Made by a program: the position numbers and the translations under genes | Source: Roseburia hominis | GTDB taxonomy: Bacteria; Bacillota; Clostridia; Lachnospirales; Lachnospiraceae | Assembly (NCBI GenBank): GCA_021771815.1 | Contig: JAETOE010000011.1 | Coordinates: forward strand, 1-64,000 | DNA: 64,000 nucleotides | Direction: 5' to 3' | Notes under the pieces: generated by a model | What the model was told of the DNA's origin: nothing | What the model saw: only the letters and a program-made list of their open reading frames with translations | The model's database searches: none | Shown: in pieces, positions 17,597 through 26,467 of the stretch | How positions within the stretch are numbered: the first letter of the stretch is position 1 | Layout: the number at the start of each line of letters is the position of its first letter

Positions 17597-17633
17597 CAGT
17601 TTGGACCAAAACAGCAGAAGAGGAAAGAGAAGC
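17597..17633 (+). repeat. Copy 2 of the 37-base coding relic
   Basis: This stretch matches 13148-13184 at 32 of 37 bases and reads QFGPKQQKRKEK without the internal stop of the other copy. It ends eight bases before the start of the GGDEF gene and overlaps its ribosome-site region (AGAGGAAAGAGAAG), so the relic may have donated that site. Confidence 0.45.
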
Positions 17634-17641
17634 TTTACATT

Positions 17642-18769
17642 ATGGAAGACTTTAGAGAACAGTATAGACAGGAATTGATTTATCAGGAAGTAAAATCGAA
17701 CAAGCATACGCTAAAGGGGTTCATCTGGTTTCTGATTGCAGTTGCATTTGTATGGCTTCTTACGGTGACTGGCTTTTTTGAGGTGGACAAAACGCTCATT
17801 ACAGTGGCGTTTGTGTCCACTTTTGTGCTGTTTTTGCCGCCGCTGTATATTTTCTTTAAGGGGGATTTGGCGAAACCGTGGCTTAAGTATTTTTTTCTGT
17901 CACTGATATGTATTGTTTCGGCGATCATTATATCTTTTTTGTCCTTTCATGCGGTACTTTTATATGTGGTCCCATTGCTGTTTGCCATCCAGTACAGGAG
18001 GCGCAGCACAATATGGTTCGTGTATGTGGTAAATACGGTTACTATGCTGGTTAGCTCGCTTGTGAGTTTTTATTACGGAATCTGTGACCTCAACATTCTT
18101 CTTGAGAGCCAGCATGTGAGAAACTGGTATCTGAACATCATTACGGAGAGCGCGCTCAACATTCCGTTCAATGAAAATCCGGTATTTATTATAATCGTGT
18201 TCGAAGTGTTTCCAAGAAGCATTATCCTTTTTGTATTTTCCATTATGATGCAATATACGGTCGTAAGCAGCAGTGAGGATGCATACAGGATAGCGCAGCT
18301 TACCTATCTTAAGGAAACAGACAGTAAGACAAGAGTTTTCAATAAAAACAAGTATGAGGAAATGGCGGCGGAATACTATCCCAAAATTGAACAGATCGCG
18401 GTAGTATTCTGGGACTTGAACAACCTGAAGTATATTAATGACAAATACGGGCATGCCATGGGAGATAAGGTGATAGAAAAGCTGTCGTCCGTTTTGTATG
18501 ATCATTCAGACGAACGGCATCGTGTATACAGAATAGGCGGGGACGAGTTTTTGATGGTGATCGATAACCCCAGGTGCAATGAGCCGGAGGGTATCATAGA
18601 AGCCGTAAGAGAGAAGCTGGAAGCAGAGAATGCTAAGAAAGAGATAAAAATATCGAGTGCGGCCGGGTTTGCATATGGAAAAGGATCGGATATTGTCAAA
18701 GTAGTAGAAGAAGCAGATGCCCATATGTATGAGAACAAAAAACTTAGCAAGGAGAACAGAAAGCAATGA
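17642..18769 (+). CDS. Membrane diguanylate cyclase (GGDEF)
   Basis: A 375-residue protein with about six membrane segments between residues 26 and 206 and a C-terminal GGDEF domain from about 225. The signature RIGGDEF (GGDEF at 299-303) and the substrate-binding FWDLNNLKYINDKYGH are intact, so it should make cyclic di-GMP. The inhibitory RxxD motif expected just upstream of GGDEF is not seen, so product inhibition may be lacking. The membrane part could sense a signal. It overlaps the next gene by four bases (ATGA), so the cyclase and the hydrolase are translationally coupled. An HD-GYP phosphodiesterase lies about 9 kb downstream. Confidence 0.92.
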   Translation: MEDFREQYRQELIYQEVKSNKHTLKGFIWFLIAVAFVWLLTVTGFFEVDKTLITVAFVSTFVLFLPPLYIFFKGDLAKPWLKYFFLSLICIVSAIIISFLSFHAVLLYVVPLLFAIQYRRRSTIWFVYVVNTVTMLVSSLVSFYYGICDLNILLESQHVRNWYLNIITESALNIPFNENPVFIIIVFEVFPRSIILFVFSIMMQYTVVSSSEDAYRIAQLTYLKETDSKTRVFNKNKYEEMAAEYYPKIEQIAVVFWDLNNLKYINDKYGHAMGDKVIEKLSSVLYDHSDERHRVYRIGGDEFLMVIDNPRCNEPEGIIEAVREKLEAENAKKEIKISSAAGFAYGKGSDIVKVVEEADAHMYENKKLSKENRKQ

Positions 18770-19698
18770 TAACTTTTGTGATCGTGCTGCCGGCCTTAAG
18801 CGCAGTGTTATTGGGGGCAGTGTATGGTTTGTATCGTCTGGTATTCCTTCATCCGCTAAAAAAACGCCCGGATATGCATCAAATTCCAGAGAGCGATCTA
18901 TATAAGGCATATAGGGATATTATGCTGGATGCTGTGTCCGAGATGGAAAGCGCTTCGTATGAAGATGTCAGTATAGAGTCGTCAGACGGCTATAGGCTTT
19001 GTGGAAAATTATATAATATAAAAAACGATGCGCCGCTTGTGATTTTTTTTCATGGATATCACGGTGTGTTTGCGTGGGATGGGTACGGGTTTTTTAAAAT
19101 CTGCCGGAAGTATGGCATGAACATTCTCATGGTAGATGAGAGAGCGCACGGAAAGAGCGAGGGAAGTGCAATTACCTTCGGAGTAAAAGAACGGTATGAC
19201 TGTAAGCAGTGGGCGGAATACGCCGCAAAACGATTTGGGGAAAATACGGACATTTTTCTTGCCGGAGTATCTATGGGTGCCGCTTCGATCATGATGTGTT
19301 CGGAACTTGGTCTGCCCGAAACGGTAAGGGCAATCATAGCGGACTGCGGGTATTCCGAACCGGCCGCGATCATAAAGGAAACGATCAGGAAAATGAGGCT
19401 TCCCGTGCAGCCCTTTTATTGGTTTATAAAACTCGGCGCACGCATTTTCGGACAATTCGATTTGGAGGAAGCTACAGCGTTAAACGCCGTTGGGAAATTG
19501 CAAATCCCGATTTTGTTTATTCATGGGAAACAGGATTCCGTAGTTCCGCTGTCGATGAACGACGAATTATATGAAAGCTGCACAGGGAGAAAAAAGCGGC
19601 TGCTAATAGAAGGAGCAGATCATGCAAACTGCGCAATGACAGATTATGAGACTTATGAGAAAGCAGTGATAGATTTTTTGATGGAAAATAAGCCGTAA
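18766..19698 (+). CDS. Membrane-anchored alpha/beta hydrolase
   Basis: A 310-residue serine hydrolase. Residues 1-27 form an N-terminal membrane anchor, then the hydrolase core: oxyanion strand FFHGYHG at 94-100, nucleophile elbow GVSMGA with Ser169, acid in HGKQDSVVP near 264 and base His in GADHANC near 295. It belongs to the large YqkD-like group of hydrolases. The substrate is unknown. The start overlaps the stop of the GGDEF gene by four bases, so they are likely made together in the membrane. Confidence 0.9.
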   Translation: MITFVIVLPALSAVLLGAVYGLYRLVFLHPLKKRPDMHQIPESDLYKAYRDIMLDAVSEMESASYEDVSIESSDGYRLCGKLYNIKNDAPLVIFFHGYHGVFAWDGYGFFKICRKYGMNILMVDERAHGKSEGSAITFGVKERYDCKQWAEYAAKRFGENTDIFLAGVSMGAASIMMCSELGLPETVRAIIADCGYSEPAAIIKETIRKMRLPVQPFYWFIKLGARIFGQFDLEEATALNAVGKLQIPILFIHGKQDSVVPLSMNDELYESCTGRKKRLLIEGADHANCAMTDYETYEKAVIDFLMENKP

Positions 19699-19716
19699 AG
19701 CAAAGGGGTGTGATGT

Positions 19717-21582
19717 ATGCAGATTGAGTCCTTACATATCAGGAATTTTAAATCTATCCGGGAACTTGAGATAAAAGACATTGAAAGCGCCCTGATTCTG
19801 GTCGGGAAGAATAATACGGGAAAGACCGTCGTTTTGGATGCGATTCGGGCTGTGACCGGCAATTATATTGCGCGGGAGACCGACTTTAATGAAAAGAGAC
19901 AGAATATTGAAATTGCGATGGTTCTTGAACTTACGGAAGAGGATCTGTATCAGTTTCACACGCGTGGAGCTGTCAGCTCCTTCAAGCGGTATGAAACATG
20001 GAAGCATGATTTTTGCGAAAAGCTTCCGTCTTTTTCCGGCGGCAGGCTGACCTTTTGCTGTACGATAAATCATAGCGGGAAAATACGTTATGAGGACGGC
20101 TTCCATAAAAATAACCGCTATATTCCTGAGATTTTGCCAAAGATTCATTTTATTGACACGAATCGGAATCTGACCTCGTTTCAGGAAGATTTGTTGATGT
20201 CCCAGAGATCGGAGGAGCTTATCGCGCTTCGTTCCAACGTCTGTATGTTTGACACGGCGCGGATCTGCAACCACTGTTTTAGCTGTATCGGTCTGATCAA
20301 TCAGAAGAAACCAAAGGAACTGCAGTTATATGAGACGGCGAGACTTTTGGAGTACAAAATGTATCAACTGAACCTCAATGAATTTTCACAGAAGGTAAAT
20401 GAAAATTACCGGAAGAACGGCGGCGCCCAGGAAATCCGTTATACACTCTCCTGCAACATGGACAAAATGTTCGGTGTAGAAGTGAATGCGTGGCATGAAG
20501 AGCTTGGAAACTTAAGTCCTGTGGATCAGCTTGGAAATGGTATGAAAAGTATTTATATGCTTTCGCTTCTAGAAACGTATATTGAGGATGAGAAAAGGAT
20601 TCCAAGTATTATTATGGTGGAATATCCGGAGTTGTTTCTTCACCCCTCCCTGCAGAAGGCGGCAAGCAGAATTCTTTATCGTCTTTCCAGAAAAAATCAG
20701 GTGATTTTTACGACGCATTCGCCCAATATGGTTGCGAATTTTACGAAGGGTCAGATCTGCCAGATTGTTTTGGATGAGGAAGGATATTCGGTAGCGCATC
20801 AGAATACGGATATCGATGATATTTTAAATGATCTCGGTTATAGCGCCAACGATTTTCTGAATGTGGACTTTGTTTTTATCGTGGAGGGAAAGCAGGATAA
20901 GACGAGGCTCCCGCTTCTTCTGGAAAAATATTATCCCGAAGTTCACGACGAGGACGGCGGTCTGTCCCGTATTTCCATTATTACGACCAATAGCTGTACC
21001 AATATCAAAACCTATGCCAATCTGAAATATATGAATCAGCTTTATCTGCGGGATCGTTTTTTGATGATTCGGGATGGAGATGGCAAAGACAGGGAGGAGC
21101 TTGCCGGTCAGCTCTGCCGTTATTACAGTGAGCAGAACCGACAGGATATTGATAAGCTGCCGCAGGTTTCCAGGCAGAATGTGCTGGTATTGAAATACTA
21201 TTCTTTTGAAAATTATTTTTTGAATCCGGGAATTATGGCGCAGCTTGGAATTGTGGAGAGCGAGGAGAAGTTTTGGGAAATACTGTTTGCAAAATGGGAA
21301 CAGTATTTGCACCGGCTTACGAGCGGGCAGCATCTTACGGAGGTTCTGGGAAAAGAAATCCGTTCTGTCGATGACTTAAAAGAGCATTTTGAAGAATTTA
21401 AGATCTATATGCGCGGACATAATCTGTATGATATTTTTTACGGACGGTATCGGGCGAAGGAAACAGAAATTCTTCAAAAATATCTGGAGCTTGCACCGAG
21501 AGAAGAATTTGAGGATATATTGGATGCGATTGATGCGTTTGTTTACTTTAATAAATACTCCGGGGGAAATGACGGCAGATGA
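19717..21582 (+). CDS. OLD-family ATP-dependent nuclease
   Basis: A 621-residue protein with an ABC/SMC-like ATPase and a TOPRIM nuclease domain. Walker A is GKNNTGKT at 30-37, the signature-like region QLGNGMKS is near 271, Walker B is SIIMVEYPE at 297-304, and the H-loop is THSPN at 333-337. TOPRIM carries Glu390 (FIVEGKQDK) and the DGD at 453-455. A cysteine cluster (Cys176, 184, 187, 190) inserted in the ATPase part could bind a metal. No UvrD-like gajB neighbour exists, so it is a stand-alone class 1 OLD nuclease like phage P2 Old. Anti-phage function is plausible but not shown by context. Confidence 0.9.
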   Translation: MQIESLHIRNFKSIRELEIKDIESALILVGKNNTGKTVVLDAIRAVTGNYIARETDFNEKRQNIEIAMVLELTEEDLYQFHTRGAVSSFKRYETWKHDFCEKLPSFSGGRLTFCCTINHSGKIRYEDGFHKNNRYIPEILPKIHFIDTNRNLTSFQEDLLMSQRSEELIALRSNVCMFDTARICNHCFSCIGLINQKKPKELQLYETARLLEYKMYQLNLNEFSQKVNENYRKNGGAQEIRYTLSCNMDKMFGVEVNAWHEELGNLSPVDQLGNGMKSIYMLSLLETYIEDEKRIPSIIMVEYPELFLHPSLQKAASRILYRLSRKNQVIFTTHSPNMVANFTKGQICQIVLDEEGYSVAHQNTDIDDILNDLGYSANDFLNVDFVFIVEGKQDKTRLPLLLEKYYPEVHDEDGGLSRISIITTNSCTNIKTYANLKYMNQLYLRDRFLMIRDGDGKDREELAGQLCRYYSEQNRQDIDKLPQVSRQNVLVLKYYSFENYFLNPGIMAQLGIVESEEKFWEILFAKWEQYLHRLTSGQHLTEVLGKEIRSVDDLKEHFEEFKIYMRGHNLYDIFYGRYRAKETEILQKYLELAPREEFEDILDAIDAFVYFNKYSGGNDGR

Positions 21583-21697
21583 TGAGTGACCGTCCGCCCG
21601 GCAAATTTAAGAAAGTCATAAGAAAACCTTAACGGTGAACCGCTTGAACCCTTTGCATTTCTTTTTTATCATAAAAAGAAAACAAAGGAGGATCACA

Positions 21698-22255
21698 ATG
21701 TTTCTGGGTTATCTGATATTTACATTTCCGGTGGTGGCAGTTATATCCCTGCTCTGCTATCTGCCCGTCTATCTGTATGGTAGAAAAAGGGGGCGTAAGC
21801 TGCCGCTCATCCGGCATCTGACGGTCTATGCGTTGCTTGGTGTTGTGTGGAGTATTTTGTTTCTGACGATTTTCTGGGGAGGATTTCCCGGGCAGTTTCC
21901 GGTGGAATATCATTTCTTAAACTTGATTCCGTTTATATGGGTAAAGGAAACTTATGCGATGGGATTTCAGAAAATGATTCAGCAGCTTCTGTTAAATATT
22001 GCAATGTTCGTTCCTCTGGGGTTGTTTGGGGCGGCTGTGTTTCCGTCCCTGAGAAAGTGGTGGCGCGTGATGTGCAGCGTACTGCTTTTTGCGCTGTGCA
22101 TCGAAACGGTGCAGTACTTTATCGGACGGTCGGCGGATGTGGATGACCTCATCATGAACACGGTCGGCGGTGTGATCGGCTATGGGATATTTAAGCTGCT
22201 TGATCTTGGATTCCATAAGAAAGCATGGTGGAAAAATGCCATAGACCGGCAATAG
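21698..22255 (+). CDS. VanZ-family membrane protein
   Basis: A 185-residue protein with four or five membrane segments and the VanZ signature in the C-terminal half (CIETVQYFIGRSADVDDLIMNTVGGVIGY, of which EtvQ, DvDDLi and NtvGG are the conserved parts). The ATG at 21698 has AAAGGAGG six bases upstream; an earlier in-frame start at 21635 has no such site. VanZ itself gives low-level teicoplanin resistance, but most members of the family have no known role. A hairpin with a T run follows at 22262. Confidence 0.85.
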   Translation: MFLGYLIFTFPVVAVISLLCYLPVYLYGRKRGRKLPLIRHLTVYALLGVVWSILFLTIFWGGFPGQFPVEYHFLNLIPFIWVKETYAMGFQKMIQQLLLNIAMFVPLGLFGAAVFPSLRKWWRVMCSVLLFALCIETVQYFIGRSADVDDLIMNTVGGVIGYGIFKLLDLGFHKKAWWKNAIDRQ

Positions 22256-22261
22256 TATGAA

Positions 22262-22288
22262 GGATCCGGCTCTGCCGGGTTCTTTTTT
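22262..22288 (+). terminator. Terminator after the VanZ-like gene
   Basis: GGATCCGGC (22262-22270) pairs with GCCGGGTTC (22274-22282), including G-T pairs, across a three-base loop and is followed by six T residues. Confidence 0.75.
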
Positions 22289-22380
22289 GATTCAATGAAA
22301 GGAACTTCTTGCTGTACGGGACAGCACCAGTGAGGTATAATAGCATCAAATATTTCAAATGCGCGGAGGAGAAACGTCAC

Positions 22381-23331
22381 TTGATTTATATATTTACTGC
22401 ACTCTACCATGAGGCGCACTGCTTCATTTCGTATTATCATTTAAAAAGGGACGCCGCAGATACGCGTTTTCAGGTATTTTGCAGCGAGGACGGTGAAATC
22501 TGTCTTACTGTAACCGGGGCGGGTGAGATCGCGGCGGCGGCAGCAGTCGCGAGTATCTGCACCGGACGTCAGCCGGGGCGGGGGGACTTTCTGATAAATA
22601 TAGGCATATGTGCCGCGGCTGGCGGGCAGATTTTTTTGTGCAATAAAATAACGGAACAGGAGACGGGCAGAACATTTTACCCCGATATGATTTACCGGCA
22701 TGAGTTTGCGGAGGACTGCGTGATTACCGGGAGAAATTTGTGGATGCGCCAGGGCGGGACGGAGGGGTCCGTATGTGGTATGCAGATACCAAAACACATA
22801 GAATCCGCCGTCAGTGAGGACTGTGCAGAAATTCGCAATCTTTCGGACGATTTACAGCAGGTCCTCTACGACATGGAAGCCGCCGCCATTTATCAGGCGG
22901 GGGCGTACTTCTTCGCGCCGCATCAGATGTCTTTCTTAAAAATCGTATCGGATGACGGAAATGCAGACGGCGTGTCGCCGGAGCAGGTCGAACATCTGAT
23001 GGAGGAGAATAGAGAGAAAATCGTCTCTTATATTGGGGCGCTGCGCCGTGCGGGAGAGAGGGAGCGGGAAGTTGGGAAAGGTCGGACATTTCCCGGGCTC
23101 CTGCCAGAGACAGCGGAAGATGAGGCGGATATGTCAGACAGGCTCTGCGCTGATTTGCACTGTACTGCGGTCATGCGTGCCTCGGTGCAGCAGCATTTGA
23201 GGTACTGCGAGCTGTCCAGTACGGATTACATTGGAGTTGTCCGCCGGATGTATGAGGACGGCAGACTGCCGTGCAGGGATAAGAGAGAGGGGAAGATGCG
23301 TTTTGAAGAGCTTAAACGGGAACTTTTATAA
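22381..23331 (+). CDS. Nucleoside phosphorylase-superfamily protein
   Basis: A 316-residue protein. The first 200 residues match the PNP/UDP phosphorylase superfamily: TVTGAGEIAAAAAVASI, LINIGICAA, and the substrate-binding YDMEAAAIYQAG. Such enzymes split the glycosidic bond of nucleosides, futalosine or S-adenosylhomocysteine. The last 100 residues form a helical extension of unknown role. The likely start is a TTG at 22381 with GCGGAGGAG upstream; translations from 22309 include a non-conserved tail. It overlaps the radical SAM gene by 29 bases, so the operon is translationally coupled. A DNA- or nucleoside-repair function with spore photoproduct lyase is an inference. Confidence 0.8.
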   Translation: MIYIFTALYHEAHCFISYYHLKRDAADTRFQVFCSEDGEICLTVTGAGEIAAAAAVASICTGRQPGRGDFLINIGICAAAGGQIFLCNKITEQETGRTFYPDMIYRHEFAEDCVITGRNLWMRQGGTEGSVCGMQIPKHIESAVSEDCAEIRNLSDDLQQVLYDMEAAAIYQAGAYFFAPHQMSFLKIVSDDGNADGVSPEQVEHLMEENREKIVSYIGALRRAGEREREVGKGRTFPGLLPETAEDEADMSDRLCADLHCTAVMRASVQQHLRYCELSSTDYIGVVRRMYEDGRLPCRDKREGKMRFEELKRELL

Positions 23332-24340
23332 TCCGCCGTTCTCACATATTTATGTGGAGCAGGAAGCCCTCGCGCATAATAGGACGGGGGAGATTCTTGC
23401 ACGGTTTCCACACGCCAAGGTGGTAGTGATCGACCACTACAAGGATGTGTTCTGCCGGAGCAGGCAGGATTACACGGCGCAGCACATGGCGCAGAACATG
23501 ATTCTTGCGGTAAAGCACGGCAGTCTTTTGTACGAGGGCGCACCGGTCTGCCAGAGCTTCGGAAATGAATATTTCTATTATACTTCCTGCGCGATGAACT
23601 GTGTTTATGACTGTGAGTACTGCTATCTCAAGGGGATGTATCCGTCGGGAAACCTGGTGGTATTTGTGAATCTGGAAGATATATTTGCGGAGATAGAGGA
23701 GACATTAAAGAGACATCCGATGTATCTTTGTGTGTCTTATGATACGGATTTGCTTGCAATCGAGCATATGACGGGGTATGCTTCCAGATGGATAGAATTT
23801 GTACGGCAGCAGAATGAGAGACGGCCGGGCAGCCTTAAGATTGAGCTTCGCACAAAATGTGCGGGCAGAGAATTTTGGAAAAATGTACAGCCGCATCCGG
23901 GCGTCATCTGTGCTTTTACCTTATCGCCGCAGGCGGTGATCGACGCCTGTGAGCACCGCACGCCGTCCCTGGAGCAGCGGATACTCGGCGCGGCGGAGGC
24001 AATGCGGGCGGGCTTTCCGGTACGGCTCTGCTTCGATCCGATGCTTTATTGCCGGGATTGGAGAAAGCAGTATGAGGATATGCTCGCGCAGGTAGATGCG
24101 CGTATCGACATGGAACAGCTTGTAGATGTGAGCGTGGGTACGTTCCGCGTCTCGCAGGATTATCTGAAAAAGATGCGAAAGAACGAACCGTATTCCGCAG
24201 TGGTACAGTTTCCCTATCAGAATGACGGCGGTGTCTATCATTATCCCACGGAGCTGATGGAGGAGATGGAGCAGTTTATGGTGGAACGTCTCGCAGAGCG
24301 GATCGGGAGAGAGAAGATTTTTCAGTGGCAGGAAACGTAA
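23303..24340 (+). CDS. splB: Spore photoproduct lyase-family radical SAM protein
   Basis: A 345-residue radical SAM enzyme. Cys100, Cys104 and Cys107 (CVYDCEYC) bind the 4Fe-4S cluster. The whole-length similarity (FFYYTSCAMNC, FPVRLCFDPMLY, the late VSVGTFRVSQDYLKKMRKN) points to spore photoproduct lyase, which repairs 5-thyminyl-5,6-dihydrothymine in germinating spores by direct reversal. The start is taken as TTG 23303 after AGGGGAAG because the upstream in-frame region lies inside the phosphorylase gene and is not conserved. Presence of dpaAB at 52 kb supports a spore former. Some family members have other substrates. Confidence 0.85.
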   Translation: MKSLNGNFYNPPFSHIYVEQEALAHNRTGEILARFPHAKVVVIDHYKDVFCRSRQDYTAQHMAQNMILAVKHGSLLYEGAPVCQSFGNEYFYYTSCAMNCVYDCEYCYLKGMYPSGNLVVFVNLEDIFAEIEETLKRHPMYLCVSYDTDLLAIEHMTGYASRWIEFVRQQNERRPGSLKIELRTKCAGREFWKNVQPHPGVICAFTLSPQAVIDACEHRTPSLEQRILGAAEAMRAGFPVRLCFDPMLYCRDWRKQYEDMLAQVDARIDMEQLVDVSVGTFRVSQDYLKKMRKNEPYSAVVQFPYQNDGGVYHYPTELMEEMEQFMVERLAERIGREKIFQWQET

Positions 24341-24360
24341 TATGAAAATAAGGAGTCGGC

Positions 24361-25128
24361 ATGGGGCAGAGAGAAGCGGAAGGGAAAATAACAAACGTAG
24401 CGGGCGCAGCGATCGTCACGGGCGCGTCGTCGGGAATTGGTCTGGAGATCGCAAAGACCCTGTGTCAGCTTGGATATGAGGTGTACGGGTTTGGAAGAGA
24501 TTTTTCGAATATCCGGCAGCCTTTGGAGGAATTACCCAAAGAGCGTTTTCATGTTGTGCGCTGTGAACTGACGGACACGGGAAAGCTCTGTGAGCAGGTA
24601 AAGAGCATTGCGAGTGAAAAGGAAGTGCGGGTTCTTGTGAACAATGCGGGGGCAGCTTACTACGGACTGCATGAGGAATTGAACCCGAAGAAGATACAGG
24701 AAATGGTGCGCACGAATCTGGAAGTGCCGATGATTCTGACACAGCAGCTTCTGCGCGATCTGAAAAAGCATACGGGCTGCATTATCAACATTGCCTCCGT
24801 CACGGCAAACCAGTCCAATCCACATGGCTGTGCCTACGGAGCGACGAAGGCGGGTCTTGCCAGCTTTTCGCGCAGTCTGTTCGACGAAGCGAGAAAATAC
24901 GGGGTGCGTGTGGCTGTGATATACCCGGATATGACAAAAACGGAGCTTTATCGGAACGCCGACTTTACCGTGGGAGAGGAAGCGGAAAGCTATCTGCTGC
25001 CGCAGGAAGTCGCGCAGGCGGTAGAATTTGTCTTAAGCCAGAGGGACGGGCTGGTCGTTTCGGAGATTGCGCTGCGCCCGCAGCTTCACAGGATAAAGAG
25101 AAAGGAACGAGAGGAAAAAAGGCAATGA
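24361..25128 (+). CDS. Short-chain dehydrogenase/reductase
   Basis: A 255-residue classical SDR. The cofactor-binding TGASSGIG is at about 20-27, NNAGAAYYG near 95, and the catalytic YGATKAG (Tyr-x3-Lys) near 159, with the Ser in IASVTAN. It is 20 bases downstream of the SPL gene and overlaps the MATE gene by four bases. The N-terminal 17 residues before the nucleotide-binding strand are unusual but a later start would cut the fold. Substrate unknown. Confidence 0.9.
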   Translation: MGQREAEGKITNVAGAAIVTGASSGIGLEIAKTLCQLGYEVYGFGRDFSNIRQPLEELPKERFHVVRCELTDTGKLCEQVKSIASEKEVRVLVNNAGAAYYGLHEELNPKKIQEMVRTNLEVPMILTQQLLRDLKKHTGCIINIASVTANQSNPHGCAYGATKAGLASFSRSLFDEARKYGVRVAVIYPDMTKTELYRNADFTVGEEAESYLLPQEVAQAVEFVLSQRDGLVVSEIALRPQLHRIKRKEREEKRQ

Positions 25129-26465
25129 AGGATCTCACAAAAGGAAAACCATCGATACTGATTCTGACGTTCGCGCTGCCGATTTTTCTCGGGAATCTTC
25201 TGCAGCTTACTTACAGCCTGATCGATACGCGTATCGTCGGGTCATTTCTGGGGGAGGACGCGCTCGCGGCGGTGGGAGCGACCACGACGCTTGGTAATCT
25301 GATTATCGGCTTTCTCATGGGGCTTGCGAACGGTTTTGCCATCATCGCGTCGCAGCGGTTCGGAGCGAAGGATATGCCCGGGTTAAAGAAATCCTTCGCC
25401 GCGTCTCTGAGGATCGGAATTATTATCGCAGCGACGCTTACGGTTGTCGGACTCGTGTTTTTGAACCCGATTCTTCGCTTCTTAAATGTCCCGGAAGATC
25501 TGCTTTCCGTGGCGGGGGAATACAGCTTTGTTATTATTGCAGGGCTTTTAGCGACGTTGCTTTATGACGTGTGTGCGGCGACGCTGCGCGCGCTCGGGGA
25601 TACGGTGACGCCGTTAATAATTCTGACGGTATCGGTCGTGTTAAATATTGCGGGCGATCTGTTTTTTATCATTGTCTTAAAGACCGGAGTGCGGGGCGCG
25701 GCGATTGCTACGGTGTTGTCGCAGCTTTTTGCGTTCGTGATCTGCTGGTTCTATATGCTGCGAAAATATGAAATTCTGCGTCTGTCGCGTGCGGACTTTA
25801 AAGGGATGGAGACGGGGCAGATACGGTTCATGTTAAGCTCGGGCTTATCCATGGGCTTTATGAGCTCACTGGTGAATATCGGCTCTTTAACACTGCAGAC
25901 AGCAATCAACAGGCTCGGGCAGGATGTCATTGTGGCGCATACCGCCGCGCGTAAGATTTCTGAGATTTATATGATAATGTTCAGCGTGTTCGGACAGACA
26001 ATGGCGACTTACTGCGGGCAGAATCTCGGTGCGGGTGAGACCGGCCGCGTCAAAAGAGGAATTGGGATTGCAATTTTATATACCTGTATCTGGTGCACGC
26101 TTGCTGTTGTCGCGAGCTACACGATCGGTGGACAGCTTGTCTATCTCGTGACCGGCAGCAGAAATGAGACAGTACTTCTCAACGCGACGAATTATCTTAA
26201 GTTCAATACGCTTTTTTATTATGTGACCGCGGTCATCTGTGTGCTCAGAAATGCTATGCAGGGGCTGGGAGAGCACATCACGCCCCTAGTGTCAAGTTCA
26301 CTTGAGATGCTCGGGAAAATTGTGATTGCGGCGACGCTTGTTCCATGGCTCGGCTACACGGGAGTGATCGTGGCGGAGCCGCTCGTGTGGTTTATTATGG
26401 TGGTACCGCTTCTTGTAAAAATTTGCCGGATGCCCGTACTGCGGGAACAGAAGCAGGAGGGGTGA
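25125..26465 (+). CDS. MATE-family efflux transporter
   Basis: A 446-residue inner-membrane protein with the twelve hydrophobic segments of a MATE antiporter. The start (ILILTFALPIFLGNLLQLTYSLIDTRIVG) and the second-half repeat (SGLSMGFMSSLVNIGSLTLQ) are typical of the DinF/NorM group. Such proteins export drugs or metabolites using sodium or proton gradients. It overlaps the SDR gene by four bases (ATGA) and is followed two bases later by a radical SAM gene, so it belongs to the five-gene operon starting at 22381. The exported compound is unknown. Confidence 0.93.
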   Translation: MKDLTKGKPSILILTFALPIFLGNLLQLTYSLIDTRIVGSFLGEDALAAVGATTTLGNLIIGFLMGLANGFAIIASQRFGAKDMPGLKKSFAASLRIGIIIAATLTVVGLVFLNPILRFLNVPEDLLSVAGEYSFVIIAGLLATLLYDVCAATLRALGDTVTPLIILTVSVVLNIAGDLFFIIVLKTGVRGAAIATVLSQLFAFVICWFYMLRKYEILRLSRADFKGMETGQIRFMLSSGLSMGFMSSLVNIGSLTLQTAINRLGQDVIVAHTAARKISEIYMIMFSVFGQTMATYCGQNLGAGETGRVKRGIGIAILYTCIWCTLAVVASYTIGGQLVYLVTGSRNETVLLNATNYLKFNTLFYYVTAVICVLRNAMQGLGEHITPLVSSSLEMLGKIVIAATLVPWLGYTGVIVAEPLVWFIMVVPLLVKICRMPVLREQKQEG

Positions 26466-26467
26466 AC

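Noticed and set aside
22290-22380. Forespore SigG promoter for the phosphorylase/SPL operon
   Set aside because: A TATAAT at 22336 is present but no match to the SigG pattern could be found at proper spacing.
26345-26467. Longer N terminus for the Rv2578c-like radical SAM protein
   Set aside because: Lies within the MATE gene, whereas AGGAGG precedes the ATG at 26468.
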